Source: an uncultured archaeon
GTDB lineage: Archaea > Halobacteriota > Methanosarcinia > Methanotrichales > Methanotrichaceae
Length of the DNA stretch: 5,293 bases
NCBI GenBank assembly: GCA_902385025.1
Contig: CABMDX010000148.1
Span: 1 to 5,293 of the forward strand
Reading direction: 5' to 3'
A model generated the notes under the pieces. That model saw nothing but the letters and a program-made list of their open reading frames with translations, was not told the DNA's origin and ran no database searches. Position 1 is the stretch's first letter; the number at the start of each line of letters is the position of its first letter. This document shows positions 1 through 5,213 of this stretch, piece by piece. The translations under genes were made by a program, and so were the position numbers.

Positions 1-182
1 AAGATGAGGCTGCGATTGTCAAACAATAGCGCATCTCTCCAGCCAATGGGCAGGCTTGCCAGCTCCTTTACGGATTTCTCGGGACATGCTCTGGTCAATG
101 TGAGCAGGGTCCATTCGATAGGAGAAATGATCAGACCCTGCTCCCATAGCTCCAGCATTGCAGATGTCGATATCAATTGCAT
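1..182 (-). CDS. T4-type baseplate hub assembly chaperone-like protein, N-terminal part (partial)
   Basis: Open reading frame that runs off the left edge; only the first 60 codons are visible. I read it from the ATG at 182-180. Visible landmarks are LELWEQG near residues 10-16, an Ala-Cys-Pro-Glu turn near residue 32, and LPIGWRDALLFDNR near residues 44-57. The combination 'xxWExG ... LxIGxRDxLLxxxR' is one I associate with small proteins in contractile injection clusters that resemble the T4 baseplate hub assembly chaperone family (gp51/gp26-like). That assignment is from memory of the family, not a search. The start lies 6 bases after the tube gene stop and has no good Shine-Dalgarno sequence, so it is probably translated by coupling to the tube gene. 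The ATG at 158 is an alternative start. The family role would be in assembling the baseplate hub in the cytoplasm; here that is inferred. Confidence 0.6.
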   Translation of the reverse strand, partial: MQLISTSAMLELWEQGLIISPIEWTLLTLTRACPEKSVKELASLPIGWRDALLFDNRSLI

Positions 183-188
183 ATTCGA

Positions 189-716
189 CTAAGCTGAAGG
201 CTCGGTATAGGTCGGCTCGGAAGGCTCGCCGACGCTTGTATCTCGCTCCCAGCCCTCATTCTCCAGCTTTATGTGCTGTATCGCCACTGCATTCGCATTG
301 GCATCAAGGTCAGGCATGGCCTGATACTCAGAAACCCAGCACCTGTAGACGTTATATGCTATGGCAAGCTGGCCTGCCTCATTATAGACCTCGATTGTTA
401 TGTCCTTGCGGAAATCTTTGAGCGAGACCTCGCTTCCCAGGCCTGATCCGAAATTCCAGACCTTGTTCGCCCACTTTTCGAATTCTGTGTCGTGAGTTAC
501 TCCCCGGTCCAAACTTATGGCATCATACTCCGTTCTTCCTGGAGACTTTCGGCTGCTGCTGGGATCTCCACCTTCGCGGTGCTTGACGACTTCAGTGGTC
601 CGCTTTAACGTTCCCACCTTGCTGATTCCTGCAACATACCTTCCATCCCATTTGATTCTGAACTTGAAATTTTTATAAGGGTCGAAGCGCTGTGCATTCA
701 CGCTGAACTGTGCCAT
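189..716 (-). CDS. Contractile injection system inner tube protein (gp19-like phage tail tube family)
   Basis: A 175-residue protein that should form the hexameric rings of the inner tube, which the contracting sheath drives into a target envelope. It matches the T4 gp19-like tube family known from eCIS and phage-tail-like loci. Landmarks are FDPYKNFKFRIKWDGRYVAG at residues 11-30, KRTTEVVKHREGGDP at 38-52, SPGRTEYDAISLDRGVTHD at 58-76, the FEKWANKVWN stretch at 79-88, DFRKDITIEVYNEAGQ at 101-116, and a C-terminal IKLENEGWERD at 149-159. The length is normal for the family. The last residues (162-175) are a Pro/Glu/Ser/Thr-rich tail. The start is fixed by a strong AGGAGG site 9 bases upstream. 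It lies 20 bases after the sheath gene and ends in TAG, 6 bases before the next start. The family call is very secure. Tube rather than sheath is clear from length and motifs; which tube paralogue (Afp1 or Afp5 type) cannot be told. Confidence 0.95.
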   Translation of the reverse strand: MAQFSVNAQRFDPYKNFKFRIKWDGRYVAGISKVGTLKRTTEVVKHREGGDPSSSRKSPGRTEYDAISLDRGVTHDTEFEKWANKVWNFGSGLGSEVSLKDFRKDITIEVYNEAGQLAIAYNVYRCWVSEYQAMPDLDANANAVAIQHIKLENEGWERDTSVGEPSEPTYTEPSA

Positions 717-724
717 TGCCTAAA

Positions 725-731
725 ACCTCCT
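725..731 (-). promoter_or_regulatory. Shine-Dalgarno site of the tube gene
   Basis: The minus strand reads AGGAGGT, with 9 bases between GGAGG and the ATG at 716. It sits in the 20-base gap behind the sheath stop codon. It supports the chosen start and high expression, as expected for a major structural subunit. Confidence 0.85.
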
Positions 732-736
732 GAATC

Positions 737-2320
737 CTAAGTCTGTATCTCCCCGGCCATTTGCTGTATCTTTAAAATTACGAACTCTGCAGGCTTAAGG
801 GGTGCAAACCCGACCACGATATTCACAATTCCTCGATCAATATCGTTCTGGGTGGTGGTCTCGTTATCGCACTTCACAAAGTAGGCTTTCCTCGGAGTTG
901 TGCCTTGAAAAGCTCCCTGCCGGAAGAGATTATGCATAAAAGCGCCTGCATTCAGGCGTATCTGGGCCCAGAGGGGCTCATCGTTTGGCTCGAAGACCGC
1001 CCATTTCAGGCCCCTATACAGGCTCTCTTCAATATAGAGGGCAAGACGCCTTACCGGGATGTACTTATATTCATCTGCCAGCAGGTCCGCTCCGCGAAGG
1101 GTGCGCGCACCCCATGCTACCCGTCCTATTATTGGAAAGGCACGCAGGCAGTTTACTGCTAGCGGATTCAGCATTCCATTTTCTGCATCTGTGAGATTGA
1201 CCAATAAATCCTGCACGCCAATTATGGACGCATCAATGCCCGCCGGTGCCTTCCAGACTCCACGCTGCACATCTGTTCTGGAGATTACGCCGGCAACGGC
1301 TCCGCAGGGCGCAAAGGTATCGAGCTGGCCATTCATCAATGGGTCTGCCTTGATAATCCTCGGGAAATAAACGGCTGCATTGCGAGATTCGGTACCCGTG
1401 AGGCCCAATTCATCTAGTTTGACTGCCTGGGCGCTTGCCCATTCCTTTGGGGGGTCCACAATGAGCATGGCTCGCCGCTCTGCGCAGTACTTCATCGCAT
1501 TTGCATATACGCCATCGGGCAAATTTTCATCCCTGCTATCTGGTGGAATGCATAAAAGATTGAATAGATCCGTCTTTTCCAGGGCGTAGATTCCCTCTTT
1601 CCCGGTTCTGGATGCTATGAAATCATTGCTATTGTTGAGCTTCTGGCTGTCTAAAGCTCTTTCCGCATCCTTGACTCCCGCAGACGTTGTATCATCATCC
1701 CATACAGTCTTTCCTGATGGTGGATTTATTGCGTGGATTCCAGGAACAACGAACGGCGGAGTCAGTGAGTTCTCAACTCTCACAAGGGACGACTCATTCT
1801 TGAGTATTTTATCGATTCTTCTCGGGCTATCCTTTCCTGTAACGTTATGGAAGGTCTCAGTGACTCCTGTAGCCGTATCGCGGACCGTAAGGTTGAAGAG
1901 CTCTTTGGGATCAAGGCCAAAGCTCTTGGCGATATCCCCTGAAACGTCCTGGTCCACTCTGGCACGCAGGGCATCTCCCCAGCTCCCTTCATTCGCGGCT
2001 TCAAGAACCAGTCCTTTAACGTCGAACTTCGATTTGGAGTGCGTGGAGTTGCTCGGGCTATACAGTCGCACGATGACTGCCTGACTTCCTCCGTTTATAT
2101 AAAAGTCCTGAACAGCATAGCTGACCGAGCTGTCCTTCCACAGACCGCCGAAAATGCGCTCATAATCGGAGTAGCTATTGATGACTACAGGCTCGTTTAC
2201 TGGGCCTTTCCTTGTGCGGCCTACAAAGGCTGTGATAGATGTAGCCACGCCGGTAATTGTGCGGACTCCGCTTGGTATCTCTTCTACATAGACGCCTGGA
2301 TAGGATGTAACAACAGGCAT
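737..2320 (-). CDS. Contractile tail sheath protein
   Basis: A 527-residue sheath subunit (phage tail sheath family). Sheath rings stack around the inner tube in the extended state and contract to push it out. The N-terminus has the family signature PGVYVEEIPSG (residues 8-18) and an ITGVATSITAFVGRTRKGP stretch, followed by YERIFGGL and the YAVQDFYINGGSQAVIVRLY region (about 67-86). Residues of about 90-270 are the variable, surface-exposed insertion. The conserved C-terminal domain holds NCLRAFPIIGRVAWGARTL (about 390-408), RRLALYIEESLYRGLKWAVFEPND (about 424-447), and a terminal FAPLKPAEFVILKIQQ (505-520). That is the C-terminal arm region that links neighbouring subunits in known sheaths. 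Both linker ends look complete, so it should be functional. Many eCIS loci carry two or three sheath paralogues; here only one lies between the accessory gene and the tube gene. It ends in TAG. The start is supported by a strong ribosome site. Confidence 0.97.
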   Translation of the reverse strand: MPVVTSYPGVYVEEIPSGVRTITGVATSITAFVGRTRKGPVNEPVVINSYSDYERIFGGLWKDSSVSYAVQDFYINGGSQAVIVRLYSPSNSTHSKSKFDVKGLVLEAANEGSWGDALRARVDQDVSGDIAKSFGLDPKELFNLTVRDTATGVTETFHNVTGKDSPRRIDKILKNESSLVRVENSLTPPFVVPGIHAINPPSGKTVWDDDTTSAGVKDAERALDSQKLNNSNDFIASRTGKEGIYALEKTDLFNLLCIPPDSRDENLPDGVYANAMKYCAERRAMLIVDPPKEWASAQAVKLDELGLTGTESRNAAVYFPRIIKADPLMNGQLDTFAPCGAVAGVISRTDVQRGVWKAPAGIDASIIGVQDLLVNLTDAENGMLNPLAVNCLRAFPIIGRVAWGARTLRGADLLADEYKYIPVRRLALYIEESLYRGLKWAVFEPNDEPLWAQIRLNAGAFMHNLFRQGAFQGTTPRKAYFVKCDNETTTQNDIDRGIVNIVVGFAPLKPAEFVILKIQQMAGEIQT

Positions 2321-2326
2321 AAGAAA

Positions 2327-2335
2327 ACCTCCTCT
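2327..2335 (-). promoter_or_regulatory. Shine-Dalgarno site of the sheath gene
   Basis: The minus strand reads AGAGGAGGT, with 7 bases between GGAGG and the ATG at 2320. It is one of the strongest possible ribosome sites and fixes the sheath start at the MPVVTSYPGVYVEE N-terminus that the family expects. Confidence 0.85.
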
Positions 2336-2355
2336 AAATACTAAAATTCTGAAAT

Positions 2356-2760
2356 CTATTTCAAATTTCTTCCAATGAGAATTACGACGGATGCCTTGGA
2401 ATCTGCGGCATTGGCAAACTCGAATTCCTTTTGTTTTTTGCCAAGCAGGCTGGAAGCTCCCGGTCCGATCAGTACTAGGGGCTGGTCAATATTGAATTTC
2501 GGACCAGCAGAGGGCTCGCTAGGATCTACAGTATCCGGATCAATTGTGCAGGTCAGATCTTCATAATTGTCTGATGCGATGAGAACAAATTGCACAAGGC
2601 TCGCATCACCGGGCTGAACCTTAACCAAAACCTTGCCGTCTGTTTCAGGGACATCGATCTCAAACTTATCGTAGGCATCCACACTCAGGGAATCGGAACC
2701 GAATATCCTCGGTCCGCCGGAGACCTGCACGTTCAGGGACCATTCTATCTTTTCGCTCAT
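2356..2760 (-). CDS. Beta-rich accessory protein, first gene of the injection-system operon
   Basis: A 134-residue acidic protein without a signal peptide or membrane segment. The sequence alternates polar and hydrophobic residues as in a beta sandwich: WSLNVQVSGGPRIFGSDSLSV at about 7-27, a Tyr-Asp-Lys-Phe-Glu-Ile-Asp-Val strand at 30-37, KVLVKVQPGD at 43-52, VQFVLIASDNYEDL at 56-69, a Pro/Asp/Ser-rich loop at 73-87, QPLVLIGPGASSLLG at 93-107, and a closing VVILIGRN strand at 125-132. I have an impression that small proteins with the pattern 'GGP ... AYDKxE ... LIGPGA ... LGKxxKE ... GR' recur in contractile injection loci, but I know of no assigned function. Its place as first gene, 35 bases before the sheath gene, argues for a structural or assembly role such as capping or sheath handling. 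That is inference. The start is supported by GGGAGGT 9 bases upstream. It ends in TAG. Confidence 0.85.
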   Translation of the reverse strand: MSEKIEWSLNVQVSGGPRIFGSDSLSVDAYDKFEIDVPETDGKVLVKVQPGDASLVQFVLIASDNYEDLTCTIDPDTVDPSEPSAGPKFNIDQPLVLIGPGASSLLGKKQKEFEFANAADSKASVVILIGRNLK

Positions 2761-2768
2761 TAAGCCTT

Positions 2769-2775
2769 ACCTCCC
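2769..2775 (-). promoter_or_regulatory. Shine-Dalgarno site of the first operon gene
   Basis: The minus strand reads GGGAGGT, with 9 bases between GGAGG and the ATG at 2760. Because the site is present, the mRNA must begin upstream of about 2780, so the gene is not leaderless. Confidence 0.8.
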
Positions 2776-2793
2776 ACGCAATTTTTCGTTTGA

Positions 2794-2802
2794 TTTATAA
2801 AA
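2794..2802 (-). promoter_or_regulatory. TATA-like element close to the operon start (weak candidate)
   Basis: The minus strand reads TTTTATAAA, a fair archaeal TATA box. If used, transcription would start near 2768-2770, which would cut through the ribosome site at 2769-2775. It is therefore a poor choice for the main promoter, and the upstream element at 2962-2969, or the T-rich stretch at 2855-2875, may serve instead. Confidence 0.25.
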
Positions 2803-2807
2803 CAAAT

Positions 2808-2846
2808 TTCATGGAGATATTATGCAAAATATTCTCATTCCATGAA
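2808..2846. repeat. Inverted repeat upstream of the injection-system operon, possible operator
   Basis: TTCATGGA at 2808-2815 is matched by its exact reverse complement TCCATGAA at 2839-2846, with 23 bases between. The half-site centres are 31 bases apart, close to three helical turns, which suits a pair of bound dimers. The spacer is AT-rich. It lies 48-86 bases upstream of the first operon gene, where a repressor or activator could act. No protein is known to bind it; the role is inferred from position. Confidence 0.4.
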
Positions 2847-2881
2847 GAGCAATTATTAAAAATAAATAAAATTATCAAAAC

Positions 2882-2926
2882 CGCAGGCTATTTGCAGGAG
2901 TTTCATAGCCTGCGTGCTCGCTCCTG
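2882..2926 (-). promoter_or_regulatory. GC-rich stem-loop with possible pseudoknot, candidate leader attenuator or small RNA
   Basis: CGCAGGCTAT at 2882-2891 pairs perfectly with ATAGCCTGCG at 2905-2914, giving a 10-bp stem with a 13-base loop. The loop contains CAGGAG (2895-2900), which is complementary to CTCCTG at 2921-2926 outside the stem, so an H-type pseudoknot is possible. Read on the minus strand, the stem is followed by a T-rich stretch (about 2855-2880), resembling a stem plus U-tract. The element lies about 120-165 bases before the first operon gene, downstream of a minus-strand TATA candidate. It could be part of a structured 5' leader, a terminator or attenuator, or a small RNA. 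Strand and role are inferred. Confidence 0.45.
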
Positions 2927-2961
2927 TGATGGATGAGATTATAATGCTCCTCAGAATATGT

Positions 2962-2976
2962 CTTATATACTAGTAT
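2962..2976 (-). promoter_or_regulatory. TATA-like promoter element overlapping a 10-bp palindrome
   Basis: The minus strand reads TATATAAG (2969-2962), a good archaeal TATA box. Transcription would start near 2936, giving a leader of about 175 bases before the first operon gene that would include the stem-loop at 2882-2926 and the inverted repeat at 2808-2846. The plus strand reads CTTATATAC here, so plus-strand initiation near 2995 is also possible. ATACTAGTAT at 2967-2976 is a perfect palindrome touching the box and could be an operator. No start site has been measured. Confidence 0.35.
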
Positions 2977-3074
2977 TTATCTGTTTCGAGTTTTGAATGC
3001 AGAATCCAAAAATTATTTAGCCGCAATTTGGAATTTATGAAGCCAAAATTATTGATATAATTCATTCATCCCAA

Positions 3075-3224
3075 ATGATTCCTGGCAAATTCAATAGTAC
3101 TCTTCCGGGTTTTTTCTTCGGAGTGCTCTGCATCTTGTCCTTGAACTTTGCTTATTCCAGAGCCAATTCGCCGTCAATATATCTCCTCATGAAGGAGCCA
3201 AATTATCTGGATCGAATGAATTAA
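3075..3224 (+). CDS. Small ORF with signal-peptide-like N-terminus (hypothetical)
   Basis: A 49-codon ORF from ATG to TAA in the gap before the deacetylase gene. It has a Lys at position 5, a hydrophobic core LPGFFFGVLCILSLNFAYS at about 10-28, a possible signal peptidase-like Tyr-Ser-Arg-Ala region near 27-30, and a short polar tail ending in LDRMN. It thus looks like a secreted or membrane-anchored micropeptide, or the N-terminal remnant of a secreted protein. There is no Shine-Dalgarno site; a TATA-like GATATAAT at 3054-3061 is close enough to suggest a nearly leaderless mRNA, although the spacing is a little short. It ends 26 bases before the deacetylase start. The frame is open upstream to 3021 without another ATG. 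An ORF this short can arise by chance, so I give it low confidence. Confidence 0.3.
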   Translation: MIPGKFNSTLPGFFFGVLCILSLNFAYSRANSPSIYLLMKEPNYLDRMN

Positions 3225-3250
3225 GTGCTTTAGGGTTCGTTTCAGGATTC

Positions 3251-4009
3251 ATGAAAATAATATACAGCCGGCATTTTGAGGAGAGATATCTCACAAACCC
3301 TGTAGAAAGCCCGGACCGGGTCAGCCTATCAGCGCGAGTGCTGCAGGGATACGAGTTTATGGAAGCATCTCCCGCCAGCCTGCTGGATATCTCCAGAGTC
3401 CATGGCCGGGAGCATATTGAACGGGTGAAGGATATGGGCCTCTTTCACGCTGCAAGCTATGCTGCGGGCGGTGCAATAGTGGCTGCACAACAGGCTTTGC
3501 AGGGTGAACCTGCCTTTGCATTGATCAGGCCGCCAGGACATCATGCATCGGCTAATCGAGCCTGGGGGATGTGCTTTTTGAATAATATGGCTATAGCTGT
3601 TCAAAACATCAGGCCAAAGGCCAGGCATGTTCTGATCATCGACATCGATCTTCACTATGGAGACGGCACAGCCAGCATCTTCCGGGCTGATCATGAGGTC
3701 CGAATTGCAAATCCCGGTTCCATTGATGCTAACTTCGATTATCTGACCCTTGATGTGCATGGATATTTATCGCAGATCGAGGCTGCCTTGGAGGGAGACA
3801 ATTATGATATCGTGGGGGTTTCGGCAGGCTTTTATACCTATAAATAAGATTGTGGCGGTCTTCTGGCAACAGATGATTATGAGACAATTGGTAGGCTGAT
3901 CGCCGAAGGATCGCAAAAATGCAGGGGGAGGCGCTTTGCAGTGCTAGAAGGAGGGTATCATCCGGATCTGGGATTAAATATAAAGAGCTTTGTCAAAGGA
4001 TTTGCCTGA
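3251..4009 (+). pseudogene. Histone-deacetylase-family hydrolase, interrupted by an in-frame TAA
   Basis: A zinc-dependent deacetylase-fold protein (HDAC/acetoin utilization/acetylpolyamine amidohydrolase superfamily). The first ORF has 198 codons and ends in TAA at 3845-3847. The same frame then continues for 53 more family-like codons to TGA at 4007-4009. Present are the His-His active-site pair in RPPGHHAS (HH at 97-98), zinc ligands Asp133 and His135 in DIDLHYGDGT, and, after the stop, EGGYHPD with the catalytic Tyr equivalent (236). The third zinc ligand is missing: the family motif SAGFD reads SAGFY, with Tyr at 195. A shorter chain of about 250 residues is plausible for a small archaeal branch; typical members are nearer 340. 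The truncated product lacks the Tyr motif and should be inactive. The ribosome site (AGGA) is weak. The natural substrate cannot be told (acetyl-lysine or acetylpolyamine). TAA is not a pyrrolysine or selenocysteine codon, so recoding is unlikely. A sequencing error remains possible. Confidence 0.85.
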
Positions 4010-4015
4010 GTGCGC

Positions 4016-4022
4016 TTTTTTT
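4016..4022 (+). terminator. T-tract terminator after the deacetylase reading frame
   Basis: A run of seven T starts 7 bases after the final TGA, preceded by GCGC. Archaeal RNA polymerase terminates at T-rich tracts without needing a hairpin, so the position and length fit termination of the deacetylase transcript. Confidence 0.5.
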
Positions 4023-4140
4023 GGGCAGAAATAGCTAATTTTGTGATTATGGGTTTTCGTATTCACTGAATTTTGGATAGCGGATTGAGGATGCAAAAAG
4101 GTCGTGCCCTTTGAACGGGGCCTTTATGTCTCACTTTTCA

Positions 4141-4380
4141 ACCTATAGATCGATCTACTTAATAAAAATTAGACTTAATAAATAATAAAAATTATCTTTT
4201 AAATAATCTGTTAAAATTATATAAAAAATTAAACTTAAAATTAAAAAATATTATTTTTGTACTTGTTAATATGTACTAAAATTATTATTGAATTAATTAT
4301 GTTACTTGATATTGTAATAAAAATCTTAATTAATTAAAAAAATACTAATTAATAATAATGTATCTAATACTTAAAATTAA
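4141..4380. other. Extremely AT-rich gene-free segment
   Basis: By direct count, only 28 of 240 bases are G or C (about 88% A+T). Stops occur frequently in all frames and no ORF, RNA gene or clear long repeat is visible. The segment is dominated by short TAATTAA/AATAAT runs. It follows a plain stretch (4023-4140) that also holds no recognisable gene. It may be an intergenic spacer, a region bound by chromatin proteins, or decayed foreign DNA. Nothing specific to a replication origin was seen. Confidence 0.6.
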
Positions 4381-4450
4381 TATTTTGTGAAATTCGCTCT
4401 AATTAAAAACCTCCAAGAATCACCTGAGAATTTTCACCGATATTAACAGA

Positions 4451-4536
4451 ATTCCATAGACTATATGAACAGATCTTTCTCCTCGCAAGGAAGATGCTAT
4501 TTTGCCAGGACGATCATTCCATATACTATGTGAATA
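4451..4536 (-). repeat. Imperfect 21-bp direct repeat with coding-like translation, likely gene remnants
   Basis: 4451-4471 and 4516-4536 match at 18 of 21 positions; both begin ATTCCATA, followed by ACTAT and TGAA blocks. On the minus strand both translate to HIVYG flanked by similar residues: DERVDRHIHIVYGMIVLAK before a TAG at 4497-4499 in the right copy, and GERSVHIVYGILLISVKILR before a TGA at 4420-4422 in the left copy. The copies are 65 bases apart and so in different frames. The surrounding 4381-4620 is about 37% G+C, far above the flanks. The simplest reading is two decayed pieces of related small membrane-protein-coding sequences. I do not recognise the family. Confidence 0.4.
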
Positions 4537-4680
4537 TGCCTATCTACGCGCTCATCCTCATGCTTTGCGACCTGAAAACATATCTCAAAAGTGCTTTAGC
4601 TTTCATTATCCAATTTGTTCTTATATATTGTAAGAATCAAGTCTCATAGACTGTTTAAAATTCAACAATTTTATAAATAC

Positions 4681-5100
4681 TAATTCCCTATCGTAGATAT
4701 AGACTTCGCATACTTAATTATTATTTATAATATTATTCTAATAAATGATATGAAGTTTTAGCTGGTACTTGATATTATATTAAATTTATTCTTAGGGTGT
4801 ATATAATTATTCTCAACTTGTACTATTTATGTATTTAATTATGATTTCATTAAGATGTATATGTTTTATTAGAACCATTATAGACATACTATATACATAT
4901 CTTACTATATTTTTTAAATCAATGCAAATAATTAGATACTTTAATAAATTTAAATTTTTTAATAAACACATAGTATTATAATTATAAATTCTGTTAAATT
5001 AATAATATATTAATTCATAAAAAGATGTCAAAACAATATATGTTTTAAATTTATTTATTATTTATTTTAACTTCATTTAGGTGAAAAGTTAGAGATATTG
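4681..5100. other. Second AT-rich gene-free segment
   Basis: 72 of 420 bases are G or C by direct count (about 83% A+T). No ORF, RNA gene or extended repeat is supported. TATA-like strings are abundant but uninformative at this composition. Together with 4141-4380 it brackets the less AT-rich island at 4381-4620. Confidence 0.55.
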
Positions 5101-5191
5101 TTTACAAGTATGCAATTTCAAATGCTCGCTGGGAAATGCCAAATTCTCATCTTCTACCCAGCTCATCGTGTAGAGTCCCGAAACTCTTGAC

Positions 5192-5199
5192 TTTATATA
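5192..5199 (+). promoter_or_regulatory. Archaeal TATA box before the right-edge ORF
   Basis: The plus strand reads TTTATATA, the archaeal consensus, 15 to 22 bases before the ATG at 5214. The usual 25-base spacing puts the start site near 5220-5226, at or just inside the ORF. The mRNA would then be leaderless or the true start slightly different. A 5-bp hairpin (AGAGT at 5172-5176 with ACTCT at 5183-5187) lies just upstream. Confidence 0.5.
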
Positions 5200-5213
5200 C
5201 CCATCACTGGCGC

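Noticed and set aside
4..192. Plus-strand ORF at the left edge
   Set aside because: The minus strand here encodes the chaperone-like protein with family motifs; the plus-strand start has no ribosome site.
1617..2084. Long plus-strand ORF opposite the sheath gene
   Set aside because: It is a shadow of the sheath gene; the product has no recognisable motif and the opposite strand carries a highly conserved family.
3006..3053. Direct repeat CCAAAAATTATT / CCAAAATTATT
   Set aside because: Eleven AT-rich bases twice in AT-rich DNA carry little information.
3329..3760. Minus-strand ORF opposite the deacetylase
   Set aside because: A shadow frame; the plus-strand reading has all deacetylase motifs and the minus-strand product resembles nothing known to me.
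3845..3847. Stop codon recoding (pyrrolysine or selenocysteine) in the deacetylase gene
   Set aside because: The codon is TAA, whereas pyrrolysine uses TAG and selenocysteine TGA; the neighbouring loss of the zinc ligand also points to damage.
4097..4125. Interrupted hairpin AAAG...GCCC / GGGC...CTTT
   Set aside because: Only 4+4 base pairs with a 5-base bulge and no T-tract; a chance structure is likely.
4617..4642. Imperfect inverted repeat TTGTTCTTA / TAAGAATCAA
   Set aside because: Needs a one-base gap and lies in very AT-rich DNA with no gene to regulate nearby.
4141..5100. CRISPR array or replication origin in the AT-rich region
   Set aside because: No regularly spaced repeats and no recognisable origin-binding repeats or adjacent orc1/cdc6 gene are visible.
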